Position numbers and translations under genes: made by a program. Source: Neostapfia colusana (taxonomy: Eukaryota > Streptophyta > Magnoliopsida > Poales > Poaceae). Taken from it: a stretch of DNA of 64,000 nt. The notes under the pieces are model-generated. The model was not told the origin of the DNA, made no database searches, and was given only the letters and a program-made list of their open reading frames with translations. The stretch spans positions 56,201,136 to 56,265,135 of the forward strand of contig JASWHV010000004.1 of the NCBI GenBank assembly GCA_030760725.1, in the 5' to 3' direction. Numbering within the stretch: the first letter of the stretch is position 1; each line of letters starts with the position of its first letter. Shown here piece by piece: positions 53,516 to 64,000 of this stretch.

Positions 53516-56500
53516 AGACAAGGCGGCGGAGTTCCACCGCAGTTTCCTGGGAGGAATCAACCCCGGAACCCTACTAATGCGTGGCAGGCAAACCCTAGGC
53601 CCGGCACTGTCCACCAGCTTGCCATAGAGGACGTGCCGGAGGGTGAGCCAATCCTTGCGGGTATGTTCCAACTCCACCAGCATCCCGCCATAGTATTGTT
53701 CGATTCAGGTGCCACGCACAATTTTATTAGCCAAGCTTTTATTGCTAAACATAGCTTGTAAATACTACCCACCGATAGTCCATACTTGATCTGTTCACCG
53801 GGTGGGAAGATTTCAGCAAGTGTAATGGTTTCCAAAGCACCATTATGCTTAGCGGGTAGAGTCTACCCTACGTCTCTCATAATCTTAGAGGGACAAAAGG
53901 TCGATGTCATCCTAGGGATGTCGTGGTTAACCCGCCACGGCGCTGTTTTAGACACCGTCCTTTGAGTCGTGTACTTAAACTCAGAAGTTCACGGATCTCA
54001 CTCCTTAGTTCTGGACAGTCCAGAAATAAAACTTCCAAGTGTCTATCAGTTCGCAACCATCAGATTGGAAGATATTCCAGTGGTCCGAGAGTTCCCTGAC
54101 GTGTTCCCGGATGATTTACTGGGGATGCCACCCGATAGAGAGGTGGAGTTCAAGATTAAACTTGCACCGGGAACCATGCCAATATCCCGAAGACCGTACA
54201 AGATGGCGCCCAAGGAATTGGCTGAGCTGAAGACTCAGCTAACGGACCTCCTGGAGAAGGGTTTTATCAGGCCGAGCTCCTCGCCATGGGGCTGTTCGGC
54301 ATTATTTGTAAAGAAGAAGGATGAGACATTGCGGCTTTGCATGGACTATCGTCCATTAAATGCCGTAACCATCAAGAACAAGTACCCGTTGCCACGGATC
54401 GACATGTTGTTTGATCAGTTGGTCGAAGCAAAGATCTTTTCCAAGATGGACTTAAGATCCGGGTACCATCAGATTAAGATAAGGGCTGAGAATATTCCGA
54501 AGACGGCTTTCTCGACGTGGTATGGACTTTATGAGTACCTGGTCATGTCCTTCGGCCTCACCAACGCTCCGGCTCACTTCATGTATTTAATCAACTCAGT
54601 GTTCATGCCGGAGCTGGAAAAGTTTGTTGTGGTCTTCATCGACGACATACTGGTATATTCCAAGTCGGAGGAATATCACAAGAAGCATCTGTGTATAGTC
54701 TTGCAACGGCTGCGGGATCACAAGCTATATGCGAAATTCAGCACGTGCGAATTCTGGATATCACAAGTGCCTTTTCTCGGGCATATCATCTCAGCGGAGG
54801 GTATCGCTGTAGACCCGAGTAAGATCACTCAAGTGCTGAATTGGAAGTCCCCGAGAACTGTTCACGAGGTACGGAGTTTCCTCAGACTCGCAGGATATTA
54901 TAGGAGGTTCATCCCGAACTTCTCAAAGATTGCCAAGCCTATGATGGAGCTGCTGAAGAAGGCTACCAAATATGTTTGGAGTCCAACATGTGAAGCAGCA
55001 TTCAAGGCTTTAGTTAAGCACCTAACGTCGGCACCGATTTTGGCACAGCCAGAAACAACCAAACCGTTCGATGTGTACTGCGATGCATCCGTCATTGGGC
55101 TCGGATGTGTGCTGATGCAAGACCGAAGAGTGGTCGCATATGGATCACGGCAGCTTAGAAACCATGAGCAAAATTATCCAACTCACGACTCGGAGCTCGC
55201 TGCCGTGGTACTTGCACTGAAAATGTGGAGGCACTACCTACTCGGTAACCTCATACATTTATATACCGACCACAAAAGCCTCAAGTACATATTCACTCAG
55301 AAGGAGCTGAAAATGAGGCAGCGAAGATGGTTGGAACTGATAAAGGATTACGAAATAGAGATCCATTATCACCACGGCAAGGCAAACGTAGTGGCAGATG
55401 CGCTGAGCCGCAAGTCACACGTCAACAATCTGACCATCACACCGTTGGAAGAAAGCGAACCACCCCTACATGTGATTCCACACGGAGCTCTCTACAACCT
55501 AGCTTTGATCCCCACCATCCGTGAAGAGATAGCGGCAGCTCAGAAACATGACAAGGGCATGTCGCATTTGCGGAGACGTGTAGACAGTGGGGAGCTGAAA
55601 TGTTTCCGGAAGGACGGAGACGGCGTCCTATGGTTCAATGACCGGATCGTCGTACCCCGTAACCCGGAGCTACGGAAGAAAATTTTTGATGTGGTTCACT
55701 TATCAAAATTTTCTATTCACCCCGGCAGCAACAAAATGTATCAAGAACTCAGAAGCAAATTTTGGTGGACACAGATGAAGCGGGAGATCGCAAAGTACGT
55801 GTCAGAGTGTGATACATGTCGAAGGGTGAAGGCAGATCATATGCGGAAACCAGGACTGCTACAACCACTGGGTGTTCCTGCCTGGAAGTGGGAGGATGTG
55901 AGCATGGACTTCATCGTCGGTTTACCCACCACCTTTCAGAAACATGATTCTGTGTGGGTGATCGTCAACCGGCTCACCAAAGTTGCCCATTTCATCCCGG
56001 TCAACACCAACTACAACGCCAAGAAGTACGCTGAACTGTACATCTCACGGATCCTATGCTTGTACGGCGTACCCCGTACCATCATATAGGATCGGGGCAC
56101 TTTATTTGTGTCCCATTTTTGGGAGCAGCTGCACACTGCATTGGGGACAAAGCTGATCCATAGTTCAGCATACCACCCGCAGACGGATGGGCAAACCGAG
56201 CGGGTAAATCAGATCTTAGAAGACATGCTACGAGCTTGCGCTATCAACCACGGTAAGAATTGGGATGATCACTTGCCGTTAGCCGAGTTCTCGTACAACA
56301 ATGGGTACCAAGCCAGCATCCAGATGGCGCCGTATGAGGCGCTATACGGAAGAAAATGCCGCACACCATTAAATTGATGTGAGTCTGGCGAAAGGGTTAC
56401 CTTCGGGATTGACCTTGTCAACAACGCGGAAGAAAAGGTTCGACTGATTCAAGCAAACCTAAAAGCCGCCCAATCCCGTCAGAAACAGTATGCAGACCGG

Positions 56501-56956
56501 AGAAGACGCCCATTACAATTCGAAGTTGGGGATCACGTATATCTACGTGTGTCTCCAATGAAGGGCGTAAACAGATTTGGGGTGAGAGGAAAGTTGGCGC
56601 CCCGATTCATCGGTCCATTCCAGATTACCGAAAGATGTGGATCAGTGGCATACCGGCTGAAATTACCAGAAGCACTTTCCGGTGTGCACGACGTCTTTCA
56701 CATTTCCCAGCTGAGGAAGTGTCTCAAGCTATCAACTACCGTTCAGCTGGAGGACATTGAAGAACTGCAACCGGATCTCACCTATCGGGAGGAACCGGTT
56801 CAGATCATTGACGAAAAGGCCCGAACCACACGAAAACGTACATTGTGGTTCTACAAAGTTCTATGGAGTAATCACTCCGTGGACGAAGCGACATGGGAGA
56901 GCGAAGGATTTCTTCGCGCTAACTACCCTGACTTTTTCACGTCATATATCCGGTAA
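53516..56956 (+). pseudogene. pol: pol of element H, broken
   Basis: Protease (LFDSGATHNF, stop shortly after), then RT-RNase H-integrase open from 53969 to 56089 (FIDDIL, VYCDAS, YTDHKSLK, CDTCRRVK, MDFIVG). A stop falls just before the second integrase Asp (DRGTLF), another replaces Trp in LNWCESG (near 56378), and the chromodomain (EATWESEG) ends at TAA 56954-56956. RNase H has VIG where A has GIG. Confidence 0.9.
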
Positions 56957-57009
56957 TTTTCCACCGTCCTCTCTCTCATCTCTACCTTATAATCTCAGGA
57001 CGAGATTCT

Positions 57010-57025
57010 TTTAAGGGGGGAGGAA
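57010..57025 (+). other. Polypurine tract of element H
   Basis: TTAAGGGGGGAGGAA directly precedes the 3' LTR start TGTAAGGGCC at 57026. The upstream ctcaggacgagattctttt is shared with A. Confidence 0.85.
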
Positions 57026-58207
57026 TGTAAGGGCCTCAGTTTTTGACACATGCTTGAAGTGTTCATCACCACACACACACACACACCTCATTTGAAGCAA
57101 GTTGATGAACACATTTGAAGAGCAAGTAACCACCATCAACATGCTCATTAGAGAACAAACTCACATATTGCAAAAGTGATATTTCCCATATGTAATATAG
57201 GAGCTGGGCATGTGAAAAACTCCTACACATTGCTAGGAAGGTCCATGCCAAGTTTTACCCAAATTCAAATCCTTTTTTAGGTCATTTTGGGTATAGCTAG
57301 AAAGAGGGCAGTTTGAACTCAAATTCAAATTCAAACTGCTTTTTATCCCATGAATTCAAAAGTGGGAGGCATATTCTTACTCAGCACATTTTTGTGAGCT
57401 CACACACCAATTTTCACTCCATTTGGAGTTGATCTTGACATGAGCTAAGTGGGGCAAATTCAAACTTTATTTGAATTTCAAACTGAACATGTGCTGAAAT
57501 CTATCCAAACCAAACCCAATTTGAATCCTAACCAATTCAAATGGTTCAGGGGTGAATAATTCAAATCAGCATGGTCATTTTGGGGCTTACTGTTTACAAC
57601 AGTGAATTGGAGTTAATTTCAGGGGTTAAAAGTGAGGGTGGGACCCACTGGTCAGCCACTGAAGAGAACCCAGCCAACTGAACTCTGCACTCGGGTTCTT
57701 GCGCTGAACCGAGCTGCCGCCACGGCGAAGGAACGACGAATCCACCAGCTGCTTGCCGATCTCAGCTGCGGAACCGACTCTCGGGGTCTTTATCTAACCG
57801 TCCGAGCGGTCACCGGTGCCTTCCACCGCTGCCTCGTCGCGTTTCCACCCAGAAAGCCGAAACTCCTCGCCGCTCGGTTGAATTTTTGGTTCCTCATCGC
57901 CCGGCCGATCCAATGATCCTCCCGGCGATCTGAGACCAGCACCGGGTGCGCCAAGACATCTTCAGCACCCTCGCATCGGTTCCAGACCCTGCGCAGTTTT
58001 CCCCGAGCTCCACCGTGGCGATCCTTCCTCTGCCGGTTCAGCTCGAGCCGCCGCTACGGGAACCATCCTTCCAGCCACCACAGCCCACCGATCACCGAAC
58101 TGTGAACAGCAAAGAGGTTCGCCTTCAGTCCCTCTTTCATTCCCGCAAGCTCCGGCGGCGTGACAAACACTGCTCAATCCAGAATTTCGTGTTTTCGCGA
58201 CGGTGTG
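57026..58207 (+). repeat. 3' LTR of element H, left piece
   Basis: Family I U3: AT-rich with CAAATTCAAA words, a short (CA)n run at 57070-57086, then a GC-rich segment 57640-58200 comparable to A's 10200-10900. It is interrupted after gtgtg by solo LTR I. ORFs of 94-111 codons here show no domains. Confidence 0.8.
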
Positions 58208-59531
58208 TGTGACACCCTCACCTCGGGTGTCAGCATATGTTCATGTTTTATGAAGAAGAAAAACATTTTAAGAAAAGAAGGAACAGAGACAAGTATCAAA
58301 AGGATAGCCAATAATGCTCTCCGAAAGCATCGAAGGAAACTTCCACGGCCAGCAGACCACGTGGCGCGTTCGGAGCTCATCCCCAAGAAATTTTGGAGGG
58401 GTCCGCCGTTAAACTGGCTACGTGGCAGGCTCGGGGTCACCTCTGCAATTGAAAAGAGGTCCGACCCTGTGGACACGTGCTGCCCGCGGAGCTAGCCTCT
58501 GCGGAAGAAGTAAAGGCATTTTTCATAGGACACGTGTCATCCCCGGAGCTAGTCCTCGCGGAAATAAGAGGGCCAGTCGCGGGGGATACGTGTCAATCTC
58601 GGAGCTCATCTCAGAGAAGTCCGGATCTACCGAACACGTGTCGCCACCGGAGCTTATCACCGGAAGGTCCGTCGCAGCTAAACACGTGTCGACCTCGGGG
58701 GCATGTCCCTGAGGAAAGGAGAGCGGAAAGACCGGCACCCACACATGGCGTGCGCGGAGCTCGTCTCCGAAGAAGAGGGAGGTCTCGATCGATTGACACG
58801 CGGCACAACCGGAGCTCGTCTCTGCGGATGAGGAGATACCAGGCCCGGAGACACGTGGAGCTTCCGGAACTCATCATCACGAAGGTAACGAGTCTGGAGC
58901 GGTTTTTACGCGTAAATATACCGGTTCGCAACAGAAACCGATCTAAACTCCACGATGTTACCAAAGATAAGACGTCAGGATCCAACAAGATCTGAATAAG
59001 ACTTTTATTCGGGATCCAATTAGATTAGGACTCTTCTCTTCTCGATTATAAATAGAACCCAAAACCTCTGGCCGAAACCACGAACTTCTCTTTCAACTCC
59101 TGAGCCGACGACTTAGAGCCCTAGCCCTAACTCGCCGAGCAAAACATCGCCGAAGCACAACAAGGGAGATCATCGGAGGAGAACCAAGCGGTCTGAGGAG
59201 GACCCCGAAGACAAGAAGAACGTGAGGTAGGACTTCAATACCACCTTACGACATCATGTTGTTCATCTCTTTGCGTCTGTTCTTCGATTCCTTTCGAACA
59301 AAAGCCTTTTCGTGGGCAGAACACTCGATGATCAGTTTGATCTAAAGACAAGATCATCGCCACGTTCATCTTTGATCTGAACACCTCTGACCATGCAAGC
59401 CATGCCAGAACACCAGATCAATCTAATAGAACTAATCGTAGGATAGCATGCATGTGCATCATCGCATCTAGTTTAGGGTTTGTGCATGATATTGATTGCT
59501 GTGAATTTGTATGCACGTGAATCCTACATAG

Positions 59532-59615
59532 CAGGACGAACTCAGGAAGCTGTCTACGATGAGCTGCAGCAACAAGGTTTTGAGAATCAAAAACAACCGG
59601 ACCCGCAAGAACAAG
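59532..59615 (+). other. Exon-like block in solo LTR I, 84 nt
   Basis: Acceptor-like gaatcctacatag, 84 nt, AAG/GCAAGT. Open in phase 1; the peptide contains EAVYDELQQQGFENQKQ. Compared with D, changes again fall mostly in third positions, and there is no indel. Confidence 0.5.
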
Positions 59616-60388
59616 GCAAGTGCTCCTTGACCATATTGATCCTATGTTTTGGATAAAACTGTTTTGTTTTGTGAAAAGGTGTGTGTGCTGAGTCAAACAT
59701 GATGGAAAACCCTTTTATAGGAGTTTACTAGTTTTGATTAAACCATCCTTGTCGCCTGGGAAGTTTATGAAGTCGGGTATGGTTTTTGCTTTATGCTTCG
59801 CTGAGTCCATGGGATTGGAAAGCGAGATAGATGAGTCTAGCTAACTGCACTCGTACTGATAATAAGTAATTGATGAGGGTAATGAACATGGATCGGAGGG
59901 AGATCTAGGCAAGCCTGGGTTTGTGAATGAGGTAGCATGAGATGGTGGTTTTACTTGCCGCAGATCTAAGGACCGGTTCATGCATGCACATGCCAGGATA
60001 ACAGTGCCACCACAAGGCCAAGTATGGGTGCGGCTTAGCTGAGTAATTAGGTAAGTTGCTAGAGTGTTATGGACTGTGGAAGGCGCGGGGAATGGGAGTC
60101 GAGTGAGGACTGCCCTGGGAACTGCATGGCACAAGAGGGGGCCCGTGGGTGGGAGAATTGGAGATTCTAGCCTGTCGGTGAAACCTTAGTGAGTCCATAC
60201 ACCTAGTAACCCCTTTGTAAAGGCTATTTTGTGATCTCTTGACCATACACCGACGGATGTGTACTGGTAGACGGGTGACGAAATCACAAACTTGTGGGTA
60301 AAGAGGTGCAAACTCTGCAGGGTTATTAAAACTATCATGATAGCCGAGCTTACGGTCACGAGCACCTGGCTAAACTGCCATGATTAGA

Positions 60389-60473
60389 TGGGAATGGTTA
60401 TGGGATGGTTATGGGAATGGTTATGGGAATGGTTATGGGAATGGTTATGGGAATGGTTATGGGAATGGTTATT
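60389..60473 (+). repeat. 12-bp tandem repeat (GGGAATGGTTAT), about 7 units
   Basis: Seven nearly perfect units in the LTR of I. D and B have only related GG-TTATTGGGATGG-like low-complexity sequence at this place, so this is a local expansion. Confidence 0.9.
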
Positions 60474-61244
60474 GGGAAGGTTCTTGGTTATGGTTATTGG
60501 TTTGATTATGGTTTGGTTTGGAACTGTTGAGTTGGGATGATAAGATGGTTGCATGACTGATGGGTCATGACATGAGATTGGTCTCAGTGCGAGACGAGGT
60601 TGTTTTATGAGGTGAGATGGTAGCGAATACGAGGAGGTATTCGTGAGTATGAATAAAAGATTGGTTAATGTTCGGATGGAACACGGGAAGTGATGGAGGT
60701 ATGTTGGTAATTCAATACATGTTAGGATTACATTTAAACTTAAGTTGTTGTTTTATCATGGTTTTTTACAGAACTGCTTTTCTGCAAATAAACCTTTTAT
60801 GCCTACCTTGTTTTTGAGCTGCATATCATGTGTTTTTCCGCACTTGCTGAGTACATCATTGTACTCAAACTTGCATTATTATTTTCTCAACAGCAAGAGA
60901 TAACTACTATGAAGACCGAGTAGAGCATTATGGCGTGTGATCTGTTCTCAACCTTGCCTGTGGAGGGATTAGAGATGGAGCCACTTCTGCTTAGTTTTGC
61001 TTCCGCATTAGTTTTTGCTTCCGCATTTAAATAAGGACTTCCGCTGTATAGAATTAAGACTTCCGCTGTGAGCATGAGTCCAAGACTCATGAGGTGTTGT
61101 AATAAACTCTGTTATTCGTGGTAATATATAATCTGAAATTCAGTTTGTGGAACGTATGTGTATGTGTGATGAACATCCTGGGCACACATATGCATTAGTT
61201 CTCGGTTCCGTGGTTTTCCACAGAATTGAGGGCGTCACAGTGTG

Positions 61245-61716
61245 CAAAAGTGGAGTCGGCACCGATCAGAGAAATTCGTAAGCCACACTGCATCACTCAT
61301 CCTCTCATGGAGAGGATCACTTCTAGTTGCCAGTACGAGTCCATAGGAGCAGGAACCACGAAGAACCATGGAGGGAAACCGCTGTTCTTCAAGTTTTAGT
61401 AGAAATCCCGATTTCCGGCCTAGGTCGCACGGTGACAGCCCAACACAGCCCTTCCCGAGCTCCGTGGAGCTCATGTCGACCTTTCCTATGGTCCACTGAT
61501 GCTCGATGACCCTTAGCTCGATCGGGTGAGGTGCTAGGGAGGACAGGCAACACGGCCGAAGTTCTCCCGAGGCTGCTGCTCGTCGCCGACAATGTGCCGG
61601 CCATTTTCATGACGAGCTGAGCCCCGAATCGTGTTCCCCGAGTGAAAATAGGCAGGGGCGGTCGGAATCATGAAGCTTGGAGCTCCACAGAGGCTGCCGG
61701 GGCGGTCGGAATCATG
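61245..61716 (+). repeat. 3' LTR of element H, right piece, truncated
   Basis: Resumes H's LTR after the GTGTG duplication (caaaagtggagtcggc...). It ends at 61716 with an 18-bp direct duplication (61655-61672 and 61699-61716) at the junction to J. About 2.4 kb of the expected LTR is missing. Confidence 0.7.
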
Positions 61717-63623
61717 TACTTGGTTTTAACAGGAAGGAAATGAGCTGTTTTCGTCAATCGGTCCACAATAACCCAGATGGAGTCGTAACCCGACTGAGTA
61801 CATGGCAATCCGATGATGAAATCCATACTAATGTCTTCCCACTTCCACTCGGGTACTTTCAATGGTTGCAACAGTCCAGAGGGTCTTTGATGTTTGGCCT
61901 TAACCCGTTGGCATGTGTCACATAGGGCAACATACTCAGCTATGTCCCTTTTCATACCATCCCACCAATAGCAAGTTTTCAGGTCCTTGTACATCTTTGT
62001 AATGCCGGGATGTATGGAATAAGGTGAGTCATGTGCCTCTTTTAATATTGTGTCGCGGATGTGCTTCACGTTAGGCACACAAATCCTTTTTCCTAACCAA
62101 AACGTACCCTTCTCGTCTTCCTTGAAGTCCTTTTCTATGCCTTGTCGGATTCTTTCCTTGATCTCCTTGATTTCCTCATCTGTTGCTTGGCCATCTCTTA
62201 TCTCTTTTCCAACAAAGAATGGAGTTCCATCACTTCCATCTCGTTCAAGAACCCGAGATGTAACCGTTCGAACTCCTTGTGCAGCTCGGGCGGTAGCTCC
62301 CGAACCGTGAGTTGGTGACATGCTCCCTTTCGGCTCAATGCATCAGCTACTACATTGGCCTTTCCTGGGTGATAGTTGATTCCAACATCATAATCCTTGA
62401 TGAGTTCCAACCATCGACGTTGCCTCAAATTCAAATCCGTCTAGGTGAATATGTACTTGAGGCTTTTATGATCCGTATAGATCTCACATCGGTGGACAAG
62501 GATATAATATCTCCAAATCTTCAAGGCATGTACCACGGCTGCGAGTTCCAAGTCATGTGTGGGTTAAATCAGCTCGTGTTTCTTTAATTGTATCGACGCG
62601 TAGGCTACCACTTGTCCTTCTTGCATGAGCACACATCCAAGCCCTTGTCTTGATGCGTCACAATATATGTCAAAGCTCTTGCTCATGTCCGACAATACCA
62701 AAACCGGCGCTGTGGTTAGCCTTTTCTTGAGCTCCTAGAAGCTTTCTTGACACGCTGGTGTCCACTGAAATGCTTTTCCCTTCATTAGCAATTCAGTCAT
62801 AGACTTCGCTATCTTGGAGAAATCATTGATGAACCGGCGGTACTATCCAGCCATCCCAAGGAAACTCCGAATATCCCTCACGTTCTGCGGTTGGTTCCAC
62901 TTTAGAACATCTCCCACTTTTCCGGGATCAACCGATACTCCTTCCTCGGAGATGATGTGGCCTAGGAACGATATCTCCTTTAGCCAAAATTGACACTTGC
63001 TGAGCTTGGCTTACAATTGATGCTCTCGCAGCTTCTGCAATGTCAATCTTAAATGTTCTTCATGTTCTTCCTCGCTTTTCGAATACACCATGATATCGTC
63101 GATGAAAACCACGACGAACTTGTCCCAGTACTCCATTAAGACCTTGTTCATGAGGTACATGAAGTATGCGGGTGCATTCGTTAACCCAAAAGACATAATG
63201 GTATATTCATATGAACCATACCGTATTCGAAAGGCGGTCTTGGGTATGTCGGAGGTCTTAATCTTCAGCTGGAAGTATCCCGACCGAAGATCAATCTTAG
63301 AGAAAACTCGAGCACCTTTCATCTGATCGAACAGGTCCTCTATACGGGGCAGAGGGTACTTGTTCTAGATCGTCACCTCATTGAGAGACCTATAGTCCAC
63401 ACACATCCTTTGGGTCCCATCCTTCTTGTCCACGAAGAGCACGGGAGCTCCCCACAGTGATGAGCTTGGGCGTATAAAACCCTTTTCTAGCTGCTCCTGA
63501 ATTTGCTTCTTGAGTTCCACTATATCATTAACGGGCATCCTATATGGCCTCTTTGCTATCGGTGCAGTTCCAGGTACCAAATCAATGGCAAACTCAATGT
63601 CCCGGTCAGGTGGCATACCTGGA
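61717..63623 (-). pseudogene. pol: Element J: RT-RNase H-integrase fragment of family II
   Basis: Minus-strand pol remnant. In element order from 63623: protease/RT linker (PDRDIEFAIDLVPG), RT (FIDDIMVYS, open 63322-63011), RNase H region with several stops (62440-63010), HHCC finger (AHDSPYSIHPG, CDTCQRVK) and the start of integrase (MDFIIGLP) to 61717. Both ends are cut: the right by LTR K, the left by the junction with H's LTR. Confidence 0.88.
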
Positions 63624-64000
63624 TGTGATGCCCTCATTCCGAGAAAACCCCAGAACCGAGCTGATGCATATGTGTGCTCAGGATGTTCATCACACATACA
63701 CATATAATCCACAAACTGAATTCAGAATAATACCACGAATAACAGGGTTTTATTACATTGTCTCATGAGTGTCTAACTCATTCTAGCAGCGGAAGTCTTA
63801 TTCTAGTAGCGGAAGTCTTTATTCTAGCAGTGGAAGTCTTCTAAACTATTGCGGAAGCAAACTAAGCAGCAGTGGCTCCATCTCCTACTCCACAGGCAAA
63901 TTGACAGTGGATCACACGCCTAGTACTCCACATGGTCTTCGAAGTACTCTTCTCCTGTTGCTGATGATGAAGTAATAATGCAAGTTTGAGTACATGACGT
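63624..64000 (-). repeat. LTR K (family II), enters at window end
   Basis: Starts exactly at an LTR terminus, tgtgatgccctc (compare tgtgacgccctgg in C), directly inside J's pol, so it is a true insertion end (solo LTR or 3' LTR of another element). The adjacent 5 bp ctgga (63619-63623) would be its target duplication. It contains agcggaagtc repeats (63785-63860) and TTTATT near 63750 (polyadenylation region on the minus strand). Confidence 0.85.

Larger units (their letters stand above)
58208..61239 (+). mobile_element. Solo LTR I (family II), 3032 bp
   Basis: Complete LTR from TGTGACACCCTC to GGCGTCACA, flanked by GTGTG at 58203-58207 and 61240-61244, with no internal region. It has a shortened CACGTG array (58361-58860), TATAAATA 59047-59054, donor-like GTGAG/GTAGG 59222-59231, the exon-like block 59532-59615 (84 nt), the CTATCATGATAG dyad 60332-60343, a 12-bp tandem repeat 60389-60473, and CTTCCGC repeats before AATAAA (61010-61108). 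Confidence 0.95.
50014..61716 (+). mobile_element. Element H: degenerate family I chromovirus with accessory ORF
   Basis: Plus-strand relative of A: leader, accessory ORF 51173-52116, gag-pol 52389-56956, polypurine tract and 3' LTR 57026 onward. The LTR is interrupted by solo LTR I and then cut off at 61716. The 5' LTR and primer site are missing and replaced by the inverted fragment H'. Many stops and frameshifts show that it is old. Confidence 0.88.

Noticed and set aside
58422..58995. ORFs of up to 172 codons in solo LTR I
   Set aside because: Same cause, the CACGTG-box array of U3.

Overview
The window is plant nuclear heterochromatin, almost certainly from a grass. I found no host gene, tRNA, rRNA or CRISPR array. 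Nearly every base can be assigned to nested, partly rearranged Ty3/gypsy LTR retrotransposons of the chromovirus type: gag with a CCHC knuckle, then PR, RT, RNase H, DD35E integrase and a C-terminal chromodomain. They have very long LTRs (3.0-4.1 kb) and initiator-Met-tRNA primer sites (TGGTATCAGAGC). The look is of a Tekay-like clade, but the clade and host species are inferences.

Three families can be told apart by their LTR ends. Family I (elements A, H and LTR fragment H') has LTRs starting TGTAA(A/G), about 4.06 kb. Family II (B, C, D, F, I, J, K) has LTRs starting TGTGACACCCTC, 3.0-3.4 kb, with an array of CACGTG boxes in U3. Family III (E, G) has LTRs starting TGTAACACCCC, about 3.43 kb.

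Layout: A (minus strand) 1-11520 sits in the LTR of B (plus) 11521-15195. B is fused in inverted orientation to C (minus) 15196-20356. C is fused in inverted orientation to a truncated D (plus) 20357-43170. D carries the complete young element E (minus) 25133-37814 with target duplication CCACA. D lies inside F (43171-49195), whose LTR holds the family III solo LTR G (44489-47923, target duplication ATGAT). An inverted family I LTR fragment H' (49196-50013) adjoins H (plus) 50014-61716. H's 3' LTR is split by the family II solo LTR I (58208-61239, target duplication GTGTG). Last come a pol fragment J (minus, 61717-63623) and an LTR K (minus, 63624 to the window end).

Only E looks close to functional: it has an uninterrupted 1489-codon gag-pol, an intact extra ORF between primer site and gag, and LTRs about 1.5% different by my hand count. 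Its integrase, however, has Gln in place of the second His of the HHCC zinc finger.

The most interesting signals concern the untranslated parts. (1) Every LTR that covers the region contains an exon-like block between a TAG acceptor and a GC-type donor. Its length is always a multiple of three (69, 78, 81 or 84 nt), it stays open in the same phase, and most changes fall in third codon positions. (2) Every gag and accessory ATG sits 0-1 nt after a 3' splice-site-like AG. (3) Extra ORFs upstream of gag occur in families I and III and share an architecture. (4) Family II leaders carry tandem arrays of degenerate primer-binding sites. (5) The B/C/D inverted arrangement could produce a long hairpin RNA. 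Together these suggest retrovirus-like alternative splicing in these elements, which RNA data could test directly.
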